From positions 91,419,747 through 91,483,746 of the forward strand of contig CM043954.1 in assembly GCA_014529385.2 (NCBI GenBank): DNA of 64,000 nt, in the 5' to 3' direction. Positions 33,366 through 45,062 of the stretch are shown piece after piece (the stretch's first letter is position 1; each line of letters starts with the position of its first letter). Made by a program: the position numbers and the translations under genes. Under the pieces are notes generated by a model. The model was not told the origin of the DNA, made no database searches, and saw only the letters and a program-made list of their open reading frames with translations. This stretch comes from Adiantum capillus-veneris. Taxonomy: Eukaryota; Streptophyta; Polypodiopsida; Polypodiales; Pteridaceae.

Positions 33366-33727
33366 ATTGGTATCAGAGCAGGTCACGTCCTCCCGGGCTT
33401 AGTCGCCATCTGCTCCAGCACACGCTTGCTCACTTTCTCCGATTTCAGTGAGCTTTGGCGAGCGTTCGCAGGTCGACAAATATTTTGGGCAAGCTCGAAG
33501 AGCTTGGTCTGCTCAAAATTTTGATTTGGGCTCATTTCGGCCTCCGTTTCCACTACAGGCAGTACTGCACAGGCTATTTCGTCATTTTGTGCAGAATTTC
33601 TGTCAGTGCCGTTTTCTGCATAACAAGTGCCTTATAGTCTTCTACGGTTTGTGCTATATAGCACAGGTTGTTCCCGCTCCATTTCTCCTATTTTCGGGTA
33701 GTTTTTACATCAGGTGCATCATTTACC

Positions 33728-34616
33728 ATGGCTGACAACAACAACACAGATGTATTCAAGATGTTTGCTGCTGAGGACAGGTTTGATGGGGACAACTACC
33801 CTATGTGGGCTTATATGATGCAACATGTTCTTGTGTCAAAGGGTGTCTGGAACATTGTGCAGGGCATTGATGTACGTCCTGGTTCTGAGGATGTAGGCGA
33901 TGTTGAGGATGTTGCAGGTCTTGCTGCAAGGATTGCAGCTGTTAGAGTTGTTTTGCCTACGGCAGAACAAGCTCGTTGGGATGTTAAGGATGCGCAGGCT
34001 CATGCATTGATTGCGTTGTCTGTGAAGCGCACCATTGTTCCTCACATCCATTCAGCAAAATCAGCAAAACAGGCTTGGGATATTTTAGCAGGTCTTTATG
34101 CAAGCCGCAATGAGGCTAAAATTGCTTTGCTGCGTAAAGAGCTCGAGTCGAAGATTATGCATGAGGAAGATGATATGGACACTTTCCTTGCTAGTGTCAA
34201 GGATATCAATGAGTAGCTTATTTCTGCAGGTGAAGTCATTTCAGACAGTTCCCTTGTGCAGACTGTTCTTGATGCCTTACCAGATTCCTACCAGACTTTT
34301 GCTAGTACTTGAGACTTATGACCCAAGGAAATCCTGAAGTTGTCAAGTTTGATGCATTATCCACATTGCTGTTGCAAGAGTCGCTTTCTAGAAAAAACAG
34401 GACTAGGCAGCGTGCAATTGAACAGGCTTTTATTGCTTCTCAAAGAAAGGGTGGTAACAGTAATGTAGCCACTTCTTATGGTTCTGCTGCGAGTGGCAAA
34501 ACTTTGTTCCTAATGCTTCTGCTGGCAGCACTTCATCTGGCAATTCTAGTGATAAGGGCAAAAAGAAGATGCGTTGCCATTATTGTAAAGCCAATGATCA
34601 CTTGATCAAGTCGTGT
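33728..34616 (+). pseudogene. Copia1 gag
   Basis: Starts with MADNNNTDVFKMFAAEDRFD at 33728, the first ATG of the long frame; the upstream extension to 33668 reads leader sequence. Copia-type gag with a GDNYPMWAYMM block near the N-terminus and the KQAWDILAGLY block. A TAG stops it at 34214-34216. Homology continues to about 34304, shifts frame, and shifts again near 34500. The zinc knuckle CHYCKANDHLIKSC (CX2CX4HX4C) is at 34575-34616. No complete product. Confidence 0.9.
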
Positions 34617-37600
34617 CCTAAGTTGAAGGCCAAAGAGACTAAGAAGAAAGAGGGTGGTTCCACTACAAATGCTGGTTCTACTACAATGCAGCCATTGTTG
34701 AGTCTTCTGTGAAAGGAGACTCTGTTGCTGATGTTGATGCAGAATGGGCTTTTAGCGCAGAGTGCACTTACAATCCTGTTGCATGATGCATGCTTGTCAG
34801 TTGCTGCAGATTCACATGTGTGGTATTTCGATAGTGGTGCTACAAAGCACATTACCTCACATCATGAATTGTTTACCTCTCTTGAGTCTGTCCCTCATGG
34901 GAATTCAGTCACTTGTGCCAACAACGCCTCTTATCCAGTTCACGGATTTGGAAAGATTGTGCTCACTGCTGCTAATGGCAGTTCCTTCACACTTGTTGAT
35001 GCACTCTATGTACCTGGGATCAAGAAGAATCTCTTGTATGTATCCGCACTTGCTAGACTTGGACTTGTAGTCAAATTTGTGGATGACAGATGTACAGTTC
35101 ATGATCTCAGTTTTGGTGATGAAATTATTGCATCTGGGCTTTTGTGCCGTGGGTTGTATAAGCTCACTTTGTATGACAAGTGTGGACAAAACTTTGCAAA
35201 TGCTATTGCAGATTCAAGGGCTATTTCAGATGCAAAACTTTGGCATGCAGGTTTTGGTCATCTGAATTTGCTAGTTTGCTGCGTTTGCAAATATCTGATA
35301 TGGTTGCTTCTTTGCCACCTCTTGAAGCACCTGTCAAACATCTTTGTGAAGGCTATATTCTGGGTAAGATGCAGCGTTCTAAATTTCCAAAGGATGGTTC
35401 AGTTTGGGACACATGCAGGTTGCAGCTTGTGCATAGTGATGTTTGTGGGCCCATGCAAACTCCGTCCTTGGGAAATTACCTGTACTTCGTGACTTTCATT
35501 GATGATTACTCCAGGCATGCATGGGTATTTCCGCTTAAAGAGAAGTCCGAAGTTTTTATGTGCTTCAAACAATTTCTGGCTATGGCTGAAAATGTCTCGA
35601 AATGTACTATGGGCACCCTCCGTTCCGATCGAGGCGGGGAGTACATGTCTCATGAATTTAATGCATTTCTGGCTAGTCGTGGGATAAAACACCAATGTAC
35701 AGTGCCTTATACACCTCAACAAAATGGTGTTGCTGAGAGGAAAAATAGGTCACTGACAAAAATGGCACGATGTATGGTCAAAAGTCAAGCTTTACCGCAT
35801 TCTTTTTGGCTTGAGGCCATCATGTGTGCCACTTATGTACTTAACAGGTGTCCTACGAAAGCTTTGCACTCTATTACTCCATATGAAGCATGGCATGATA
35901 GAAAACCTTCTATTGAGCACATGCGTGTTTTTGGATGTTTGGCATATGCTTTGGTGCCACAAGTGCAGCGCAGAAAATTGGATGATAAGGCTGTCAAATG
36001 TATTTTTGCTGGTTATAGTGCTGAAAGCAAAGGTTACAGGTTGTATCATCCGCAAACAAAACGTATTCTGGTTTCTCGGGATGTAGTGTTTGTGGAAGAT
36101 TCTGTTCAGCCCTTGCTGTCATGTACTAGAGACAGTAATGTAAGCTCACAGGACATTTGTGACACTTTGTTGCCTCTTTTCAGTGGTGGAAATACGAATG
36201 TAAGTTCCAATGAGGCAAATGTGCAGCCTATGGGGGTTTCTGAAAATGTTTTAGATCAGCCTATTACTGATGCATATGTACATGATGTACTTGATGAGGA
36301 AAGGGCTGAAAATGAGCAGGCTAGAGGTATGCCAAAATGGCTGGTGCACACTTTGTGTGACAGTAAATTGGATGCACCTTTGTCTAGTCGTACTCGTTCA
36401 GGCTCTCTCCATGCATCTGATGCATCAGTTTGTTATGCTTTGGCTGTGTCTAGTTTACATGATGTTGAAGAGCCTCTGACTTTTGATGAAGCACAGAATT
36501 CAAAAAATTGGATGGCTGCCATGCAATGAGAATATGATGCACTTATAGAGAATGACACATGGACTTTATGTGATTTGCCTCCTGGCAAAAAGGCCATTGG
36601 TACGAAGTGGGTTTACAAGTTGAAACGCAAGCCGGATGGTGAGATTGATTGCCATAAGGCTTGACTTGTTGCAAAGGGTTATGCACAGCAAAAGGCATAG
36701 ATTATGAAGAGACTTTTGCTCCCACTTGTCGTATGACTACTGTACGTTTTCTATGTGCATTGGCAACTCATTTTGGTTGGGATGTACATCAATCAGACAT
36801 TGTTACTGCTTTCTTGAATGGTGACATATTTGAGGAAGTTTATGTAACGCAGCCTCGCGGTTTTGTCATAAAAGGACAAGAGGACAAAGTGTGCAAATGT
36901 AACAAGGCTTTGTATGGGTTGAAGCAATCTCCTGGTGCTTGGTATGAGAAAGCTGACACTCATTTGGTCAAACAAGTCTTTCGTAACAGCCCAATAGAAA
37001 GCACATTGTATGTAAAGCGTGAGGGTGATGTATTTCTCATCGTGGTTCTTTATGTTGATGATTTGATGATCACTGGACCAAATGAGAGACATATTGCTGA
37101 ATTTAAGGCTGATTTGAATGCTACTTTCAAGATGAAAGATTTTGGGGCTGTTGCATCATTATTTGGGTATACAGTTTAAGCAGTGTGATGGTGGTATTGC
37201 CTTGTGTCAGAAAAGTTACATAGAGACATTGCTATGTAAGTTTGGACTTGAGGATTGCAAACCTATTGCCACTCCCAGGGAAACAGGTTTGAAGTTGAGT
37301 CTACATGATGCTGGCGATCCTACTGATGTCACTCTTTACCAAACTGCTGTTGGCTGCCTCATTTATGTATGCAACACGAGGCCGGATATTCAGTTTACAG
37401 TCTCACAAGTCAGCAGATTTATGCATAGCCCATGGTCTAAGCATTGACAGGCTGTCAAGAGAATTTTCCGCTACCTTAGTGGCACTTTACATCTTGGCCT
37501 GTTTTATCCCAAGGGGGGATCATTGCCGCCAGACTTACATGCTTTTTCGGACTCAGATTGGGCTGGTTGTTTTGACACACGAGTGTCCACAAGTGGTTTT

Positions 37601-38008
37601 TTTTTCATGCTTGGCAGTTCATGTATATCATGGTTGAGCAAGAAGCAACCTACTGCGGCCACTTCGAGTTGTGAGGTTGAGTACAGGGCAGTCTTCACAG
37701 CTACGGTTGAGTGTGTATGGCTCAGACGCCTTATGGCTGATTTGGGTGTTGGACAGGACACTGCCAACACTATCTACACTGACAGTCAGAGCGCATTGGC
37801 AGTTGCGAGGAACCCAGTTTTTCATGCTCGCACAAAGCACATTGAGGTGCATTACCACTATGTCAGGGAGAGGCTCTCAGCAGGAGAGATCAGCTTGGCT
37901 TATGTGCCAACACAGGACAACCTTGCAGATCTTTTCACAAAGGCATTGTCTCATGAGAAGCTTGAAGCTTTCCGCAAAGCTTTGGGCTTACTCCCCTTTG
38001 TGGATTGA
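34617..38008 (+). pseudogene. Copia1 pol: protease-integrase-RT-RNase H
   Basis: Protease site FDSGATKH near 34830. The pre-integrase word LWHAGFGHL is near 35238, with a frameshift at about 35270. Integrase triad Asp 35438, Asp 35627, Glu 35735 has the 35-residue gap expected of DD35E. The frame stops at TGA 36527-36529 and again near 36662. RT resumes in a shifted frame with YVDD at 37051-37062, shifts at about 37142 and stops near 37445. RNase H (HAFSDSDWAG, YTDSQSALAVARN) runs open to the natural stop at 38006-38008. Several stops are TGA in place of TGG or CGA, the signature of methyl-cytosine decay. Confidence 0.93.
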
Positions 38009-38072
38009 TCATGTCCTCAGGGCATGGCACTTCCCTTTACTCATGTTCCAGCTCTCGTTCACCGCATCACTC

Positions 38073-38310
38073 CAGGGGGGATTTGTTACCATATACATGT
38101 GGTAGTGATGTGTGTGAACACACTAGGACCGCCGGGGCATTTTTTCCCTCTTTAGGAGGTTTTTTCCCCCGAGCATTGTATATACGCCCATCACTCTAGG
38201 GCTATCTATCTTTCCATTGCACACTAAGTAATACACTCTCTATTGGGTGCCTTGAGATTCCTTCGTCTTCTCCAAGCTGTGTGTGTTTCTCTGCAACCCT
38301 AATTCCAACA
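38073..38310 (+). repeat. Copia1 PPT and 3' LTR
   Basis: Purine tract AGGGGGG just before TGTTACC at 38084; the LTR ends at 38310, followed by the duplicated ATGGC. Confidence 0.95.
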
Positions 38311-38315
38311 ATGGC

Positions 38316-39610
38316 GACTTGGACTTACCTGTTCAATGCCAGAAACCCAATTCCATAAGTTCTAAAAATTTAGGCCTCTTCCATTGTTTTGGTCGTTGGA
38401 TGCCATCATTTTGTGAGAAGGTTGGAATATTTTGGCTCCTCTTTACTTGCTTGTTGATGAGGAACTAATGTAGCCTTTGCTTTACTTTCCATGAGAAGCA
38501 GTTGAATCTGTGTGTGGGTTCTTTGTGATTGAGTTTCCACAAGAGATTTTGGAACCCATCTTGTTTTTGATCCTTGTGTGACCGTCTTTGGCATTTTATC
38601 TTCTTCCATAATTTGATGAACACTAGGCTTCTGTAGCCATAACTGATTATTTCCTTTGTAGAAGCCTTGATTTAGGAGTTGATGTGATGAAGTATCCATC
38701 TAGAGATTGTTGCAGCCTTGGTTGCAATTGGCTTCTGTTGGTTGTTTTTGTTGTCATTGCTTGCCTTTGGATAGAAACTTGTGTTGGATGATTTCTTTTG
38801 GTTGTTCCGGATTGAGCTACAACTTTTGGTAACCATAATTGGGTGTTACCCTCATAGAATCCTTGTGCTTTGAGTAGCTTCACTAGAATCGTCTGCTGTT
38901 TCACCTGTCTTTCATGGGAAATTTGACTAGCGATTGACTTTTGTACCCAAACTTGTTGTGTTGCTTGTTCGAAAGGTCTTTTCTTTTGGCTTTTGTTGCC
39001 GTTATTTCTCTTGCTTGGGTTGCTTGTCCACCATTGATAGCTTGGTTTGCTCTTTGTAGAATTTCTTCCTTGAGGTGAGTAGATCTAGGTTGTTAGTTTA
39101 GGCTTTTTGACCCAAACATTAGTGTTTCCTTGGAAGTAATTTTGAGCAGTGATTGACTCATTTGATGCTACCTACCCTATCACGTTTTCTTGCTGTGGTT
39201 GAACTTGTGCTTCATGTATCCAAACTGGGTCTTTGACTTGGATGTGTTCTTTCGATACTAACACTTGGTTTATTCCCTTTGGCTTCTTCTTGATGATTTT
39301 TTGTGATGGAAACTTTGGTTAATAGACTTTTTGTTATGGTTTCCATTGCATTGTTGATGGTTTGGCTCTTGATGTAGAGGCTTCGCGAGAAGTTTGATGG
39401 AGGCTGATTGAAGGTAAATTTGTCTTGTGAGTTTGATCTCCTTCATCATTTACTTTAGCTTTACCTTTTTTGTGATGGTTGGTGATTCTTTCTCCGCATG
39501 GATTTGAGAAGCTTCATGAAGTCTTACCGTTGCCATTGTTGAAGCTTTTGATTGTTGCTAAAAGAAGATGTTCCTCCAGCTTTTTTTCAGGATTAGAATC
39601 ACTTGGATAT
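38316..39610 (-). pseudogene. T2 Gln-rich internal region
   Basis: T2 sequence exposed between Copia1 and Copia2. On the minus strand, frames broken by stops encode Gln/Ser/Lys-rich sequence in which a short motif recurs: QNYFQGNTNVWVKKP (near 39120), QGFYEGNTQLWLPK (near 38860) and QGFYKGNNQLWLQK (near 38660), plus shorter VWVQK and VWIHE words. I do not recognise the protein. It lies between the gag region and the PPT, where pol would stand in an autonomous element, and has no enzyme motif. Confidence 0.5.
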
Positions 39611-39816
39611 TGTTGGGGTATAAAGCCCAATGTGGTCGCCCAGGTAAGTGGGCGGGCCGCTAGGTATGTACACATATTCTTTTGTTAAAACCTAATAAGA
39701 ACTCACTATGCTCTACACATTACAGTAGAGCGAGTTCACCATATCGTCGTGCTCTTCTTCTTGCACTCTCTCTTGCGTTGCACTTCCGCTCGTACTCCTT
39801 CAACTGGTATCAGAGC
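39611..39816 (+). repeat. Copia2 5' LTR and PBS
   Basis: LTR 39611-39802, then PBS TGGTATCAGAGC at 39805-39816, exact for initiator tRNA-Met. Confidence 0.95.
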
Positions 39817-40859
39817 TTAGATCGAGGCTCGGGGCAGCATTTGCAGGTAGCTAGAGTCACCTGCTCATATTGGAGTGATATTCGACAGGCGAAGACACGG
39901 CTCCAAATCCTCAGGTCATCTTGGCCACCGTTCGGCTTCGACAAAGTTCTGCGCAGGCCATTTTTGACTACGTGGTCTCAGCGGGTGCAGATCCGACTCT
40001 GCAAATTTGGGGTTTCGGCCTACGACTGCAAGTACTGAGGATATCTGCACTTCCAGAGTGCTGATTTGTGGCTGTCTACACAACGAAGGACGGCTCACAG
40101 TTCTTGGAGGCGTGTCACATACGACACGGGCGCACCTACACTCAAACTATAGGCGACATCCACTAGTTCATCAGGTAGCTTGTGTTTGCTGCTTGGTATT
40201 CCAGATTTCATCCTGACATTGCAGGTACTTCCACATGGGATGTATTGTCAGAGATGATGTATGTCTGTTGAGGGTTTGCTGGCTGTGAGTCACGCAGCAA
40301 ACAACCGCCGCGGCGGTTACATCATACAGTGGGAAATTTGTGGATGTATGACTTTGTGGGAAGTCTATGTATTATCAGATTTACTACAGCCTTTGTTGAG
40401 GGTCGAGTGAGGTTTTATTGAGCTGGGGGATTCTCGAATGTTGAGATCCTTTCGGTGATACAGGTCTTGGAGCGATCCCTCGAGCACCCTTAGATAGGCA
40501 GCTAGGATGTATTGACTGTGAGTTAGACAGTTGGGATTGCATCTTTGCTTTACTGCCATTGAGGCATTGTCACAGTCTATGCTTACAAGACAGTGACAGG
40601 ACAGTGAGAGCCAGTACAGGTGCAGGACAGGTTCACCCACAGCTTACAGTGTTAGAGAGATAGTGGTTTTTTTTGAGCTTTTTTTGGTCTGCTTTTGAGT
40701 ACACCAGAGCCATTTTACAAAGGAAACTATGCCGAAATTTCTGCAGATTCTGAAGCTTTCTTGGTTCATTTGACAGGTTGATATTGGTTCAGAGGTTAGT
40801 TTACAGGGGAAACTCTGCCGAATTTTTCCCAGGAAAGTAAACTACTGTGAAGCGTAGCT
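39817..40859 (+). other. Copia2 leader, about 1 kb
   Basis: Long untranslated stretch between PBS and gag ATG, unusually long for copia (Copia1 has about 350 bp). It holds no frame with a domain; words such as GAAACTATGCCGAAATTT (40724) and GAAACTCTGCCGAATTTT (40808) recur, suggesting a short duplication. Confidence 0.6.
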
Positions 40860-41906
40860 ATGGCTGGATCACAAGACACTGCTCTTTACAATATCAAGAA
40901 GCTGGATGGAACCGATTTCCCATTGTGGAAGAAGCAGATTTGGCACGTGTTGGTACAAAAGAAGCAGATAAAACCTATAAAGCTCAAGGGGATAAAACCA
41001 GAAGATATGGACGAAGATGAATGGAGCGAAATGGATGAATTGGCACTTTCTACCATTATGCTGACTTTGGAAGAAAGCGTTTACTTCAATGTAGCAGAGG
41101 AGATGTCGGCTTATGAAGCATGGACAAAGCTGAGTGATCTTTATGAGAAGCAGAGTGCGGCTTCACATGTATACTGGCTTAAGAAGCTTGTTGACTTGAA
41201 GATGAAAGAAGGGACACCTATGTCCAATCATCTGAATGAATTCAACACCATCTACAGTCAGTTGTCAGCTCAAGGTGTCAAGTTTGATGAACCTGTTAGA
41301 GCTATGTTCCTGTTGATCACATTACCGAAAAGTTGGGACACTTTTCGCACAGCTTTGAGTAATTCTGCACCTTTAGATGGTTTGACCATAGCAGGTGTAG
41401 AAGGCAGTCTGCTTACTGAAGAAACCAACAGAAAGACAATGGACAAAGGCAAAGGAACAACCTTAGTTGTCAGGGGAAGGACCAAAGAAAAGTACAAAGG
41501 TGGAAAGAGGAATCAGTCTCATAGCAGATCCCACAGTGCTAAAGGCAAGAGTGACATAGAATGCTACCATTGTGGCAAGAAGGGTCACATGGAAAGAGAC
41601 CGCAGAGAATGGAAAGCAGAAAAAGTCAAAGAGAAAGCTGAAGACCATGGTGAGAAGAACAAGTCCTTAGTGAAGATTCAAGAAATAAATGTGACAAACA
41701 CTGTTGTAGAGGATGACAGTCTAGTGTCAGGAGACATCTACTTCTTGAAGAATACAATGGACTCAGCTCTTCTTACAACATCTGATGGAAATGCACTGAG
41801 TGACTGGATTATAGACTCAGGGGCATCACTTCATGTGTCTCCAAACAAGGAGTGGTTTACCTCTTATGTGACCACTAAAGATCATGTTCGGCTAGGCAAT
41901 GGGTAG
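40860..41906 (+). pseudogene. Copia2 gag and protease
   Basis: Open for 348 codons from the ATG at 40860. Gag has DFPLWKKQI at the N-terminus and an EAWTKLSDLYEKQSA block. The zinc knuckle at 41562-41603 reads CYHCGKKGHMERDR: the final metal-binding Cys is Arg, so it would not bind zinc normally. The protease site WIIDSGASLH follows (Asp at 41814). A TAG at 41904-41906, in the place where the same frame continues as pol, truncates the product. Confidence 0.93.
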
Positions 41907-44755
41907 ACATGTGAGATCTTAGGTGTTGGAGATGTTCAATTGAAGTTTCAGAATGGCTCTTCTTTCACGCTGAAGAATGTGAGACATGTTCCTGCAATTA
42001 CAAAGAGCTTGATCAACACAAGTTTACTTGATGATGCTGGCTACGTCACCACTTTTGGACAGAACATGTGGAAGATATCCAAGGGTTCTATGACTGTAGC
42101 ACATGGAGTAAAGTCTGGAGGACTTTACATGATTTATGTATCAAATGTCTCTAAAAATGTAATCAATTTAACCGAGCAGCCGAACGTTTCTTTGTGGCAT
42201 AGCCGGTTAGGACATATGTCCAAGAAGGGAATGGAAATCTTGTCTCGTTCTGGTTATTTTTTTGGCTTTTCATTTAATGATTTTGAATTCTGTGAACATT
42301 GTTTGTATGGTAAGCAAACACAACAGCCACATAATCATAGAAGCATTAGAAGAGATACACAGTTGGCACTTGTTCATAGTGATTTGTGTGGACCTATGCC
42401 TAACCTATCTCTAGGGGGAGCTTCTTACTTCATGACATTTATAGATGATTACTCGAGGGAAGTATGGGTTTACTTTCTCAAGCACAAGGATGAAGCGTTT
42501 AGTGTTTTCAAAACGTTTGTGACACTTGTGGAGAATCAGAGTGGCAAGAAGCTTAAATGCTTACGCACTGACAATGGTGGAGAGTATGTTTCAAAGGCCT
42601 TTCAGGACTTTTGTGAGTCAAAAGTTATAAAACGTGAACTTACTACTCCTTACAATCCTCCTCAAAATGGTGTTGCTGAGAGGATGAATAGGACCATACA
42701 AGAGAAGGTCAGAAGTATGTTGTCTAATGCACAACTGCCAAATGGGTTTTGGGTTGAAGCTGTATCAACAACTTTCATCTTATAAATAGATCTCCTAGCA
42801 AGGTTTTGCAGAAGGATTCAGTGGCAGAGATGGTATGGTCAGGCAAAATGCCCTCATACAAGCATCTCAGAGTCTTTGGCTGTGAGGCATATACTCATGT
42901 TCCAAAGGAATTTAGGAACAAACTTGAGCCAAAGAGTAGAAAGTGCATCTTTCTAGGCTATGGTAATTCTGGTGAGATGGGGTACAGACTTTGGGATCCC
43001 GAATCCAGAAAGGTTATCCGCAGAAATGATGTTCACTTTAATGAAGCCAAATATCATTCTAAACCAGCGAGGGTTGAGGAGATTAGAAGAGTTGTCTTCC
43101 AAGAAGATGGACCTGCACGTGCAAGAAAAAATGTCAGGGCTCAAGAGGAGCAAGGACAGGATAGAGTGGAACCACAGATTGTGGTTGAGCCTCAGTCACC
43201 TATTTTGCATAAATCAAGACGGATCTCACGACCTCCTGACCGGTTTGTTCCATCTATGAACTATGTCATGTTGACTGATTGCAATGAGCCTTCATTTTAC
43301 AAGGAAGCAGTGCAAATGAAGGACTCCGGGAATTGGCAATTGGCCATGCAGTCAGAGATGACAACTCTGCATAAAAACCAGACATGGAAGCTAGTTAAAT
43401 TACCATAGGGCAAAAAGGCTCTGCCTTGTAAATGGGTTTACAGGTATAAGATCACCGCTCATGATAGTCAACCAAAGTACAAAGCAAGGCTTGTTGCCAA
43501 GGGCTTTAAGCAAGAACAAGGCATTGAATTTCATGAAGTCTTCTCTCCGGTGGTTAAGATGACTACATTGAGATGCTTTTTTGCATTGGTTGCCATATTA
43601 GATTTGGTGTTGCACCAAATGGATGTCAAGACAGCGTTCTTGCATGGTGATTTAGATGTGGAAATTTACATGCAGCAGCCAGAAGGGTTTGTTGAGAAAG
43701 GCAAGGAAGATTGGGTATGCCAGTTGTTAAAGAGTCTTTATGGCTTAAAACAATCACCGTGTGCATGGTACCATAAATTCCACAAGTTTATGATTTCTCA
43801 AGGCTACAAACGTAGTGAGTTCGGTCACTGTCTATATACAAAGAAGGCTAAGGATGGCAGTTGGCTGATCCTTATTTTGTATGTGGATGACATGTTGATT
43901 GCTGGCAAGCACTTGGAAGAAATTTCAGCTTTGAAGTCAAAGATGGCAAAATCGTTTGACATGAAAGACATGGGTGAGGCAAGTCATATACTTGGTATGC
44001 GCATTGAGAGAGACAGATCAAAGAAGTTGATTTGGTTATCTCAAACAGAGTATATTGACAAGGTTTTGCAACGTTTCAATATGGAGAAGGGAAAGGCATT
44101 GAGTGTTCCATTGCCACCATATGTGAAACTTAGCAAACAAGAATGTCCTGTGTCTGAGGAAGAACACGCTTAAATGGATAAGATTCCATATGCATCTACA
44201 GTGGGTAGTTTGATGTATGCAATGATTGCTACTCGCCTAGACATTGCATTTGCAGTGGGAGTAGTAAGTCGATACATGTCAAACCCATGCAAGAAACATT
44301 GGGAGGCAGTGAAAGGAATATTGAGATACCTGAAAGCTACAAAGAGTATGCGTATATGCTATGGGAGTCAGGAGCTAAGTGTAAAGGGTTTTACAGACTT
44401 AGACTATGCAGGTGACTTAGACTACCGAAGGTCTACGTCAGGGTATGTCTTTACATTGGCTGGTGGACCAGTATCATGGCGTTCTAGATTACAAGATTGT
44501 GTTACTCAGTCTACTACAGAGGCTGAATATGTTGCAGCATCAGAGGCATGCAAAGAATCAATTTGGCTTAATCGACTAGTAACAGATTTGGGAATCAAAG
44601 AAGAGATGCCTGTGTTATATTGTGATAGTCAAAGTGCTATACAATTGGCTCGCAATCTAGTTTATCACACCACAGAAAATCCTGCTGATCTACTTACAAA
44701 AGGACTTCCCTCAGAGAGCTTTGCGCATTTTCGCAAGAAGTTAGGTGTAGGGTAG
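41907..44755 (+). pseudogene. Copia2 pol: integrase-RT-RNase H
   Basis: Pre-integrase word LWHSRLGHMS, then the integrase triad Asp 42381, Asp 42570, Glu 42678 with 35 residues between the last two (DD35E). A one-base shift just before 42779 moves the frame. RT follows with stops at 43406-43408 and 44171-44173 and an intact YVDD at 43880-43891. RNase H has TDLDYAGD and YCDSQSAIQLARN, but a deletion, apparently in frame and of about 28 codons, joins VYHT to TENPADLLTKG, removing the segment that in Copia1 holds the KHIEVHYH motif. The natural stop is at 44753-44755. Confidence 0.93.
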
Positions 44756-44833
44756 TACATCACTTCTCTACATCTCTTGTATATTAGCTTGTATAGTAGC
44801 TTCTCTCACACTTAAAGTACCACATTAGACTTT

Positions 44834-45035
44834 AAGTGGGAGGTTGTTGGGGTATAAAGCCCAATGTGGTCGCCCAGGTAAGTGGGCGGGCCGCCAGTAT
44901 GTACACATATTCTTTTGTTAAAACCTAATAAGAACTCACTATGCTCTACACATTACAGTAGAGCGAGTTCACCATATCGTTTTGCTCTTCTTCTCGCACT
45001 CTCTCTCGCGTCGCACTTCCGCTCGTACTTCTTCA
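44834..45035 (+). repeat. Copia2 PPT and 3' LTR
   Basis: AAGTGGGAGG (44834-44843) precedes TGTTGGGG at 44845. LTR ends at 45035, then GATAT. Confidence 0.94.
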
Positions 45036-45062
45036 GATATGATGGGAGTCGATTATATGGAA

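Larger units (their letters stand above)
33139..38310 (+). mobile_element. Copia1: complete Ty1/copia element, inactive
   Basis: Two 227-bp LTRs (TGTTACCATA to AATTCCAACA) are flanked by the perfect TSD ATGGC (33134-33138 and 38311-38315). The interior has PBS, gag with zinc knuckle, protease, integrase, RT, RNase H and PPT in the copia order (integrase before RT). LTRs differ at about 5 of 227 sites (2%), so it is younger than the T2 copy it sits in. At least four stops and several frameshifts make it non-coding. Confidence 0.96.
39611..45035 (+). mobile_element. Copia2: complete Ty1/copia element, inactive
   Basis: LTRs of 192 and 191 bp (TGTTGGGGTA to CTTCA) are flanked by the perfect TSD GATAT (39606-39610 and 45036-45040). 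The order is PBS, gag, protease, integrase, RT, RNase H, PPT. The LTRs differ by about seven substitutions and one indel. It belongs to a different copia lineage from Copia1: gag begins MAGSQDTALYNIKKLDGTDF, and LTR and PPT are unrelated. Three stops, one frameshift and an RNase H deletion inactivate it. Confidence 0.96.

Noticed and set aside
33366-33380. tRNA-like words at LTR borders (also 39805, 58667, 52387)
   Set aside because: They are 12-19 base primer binding sites complementary to tRNA ends, not tRNA genes; no cloverleaf surrounds them.
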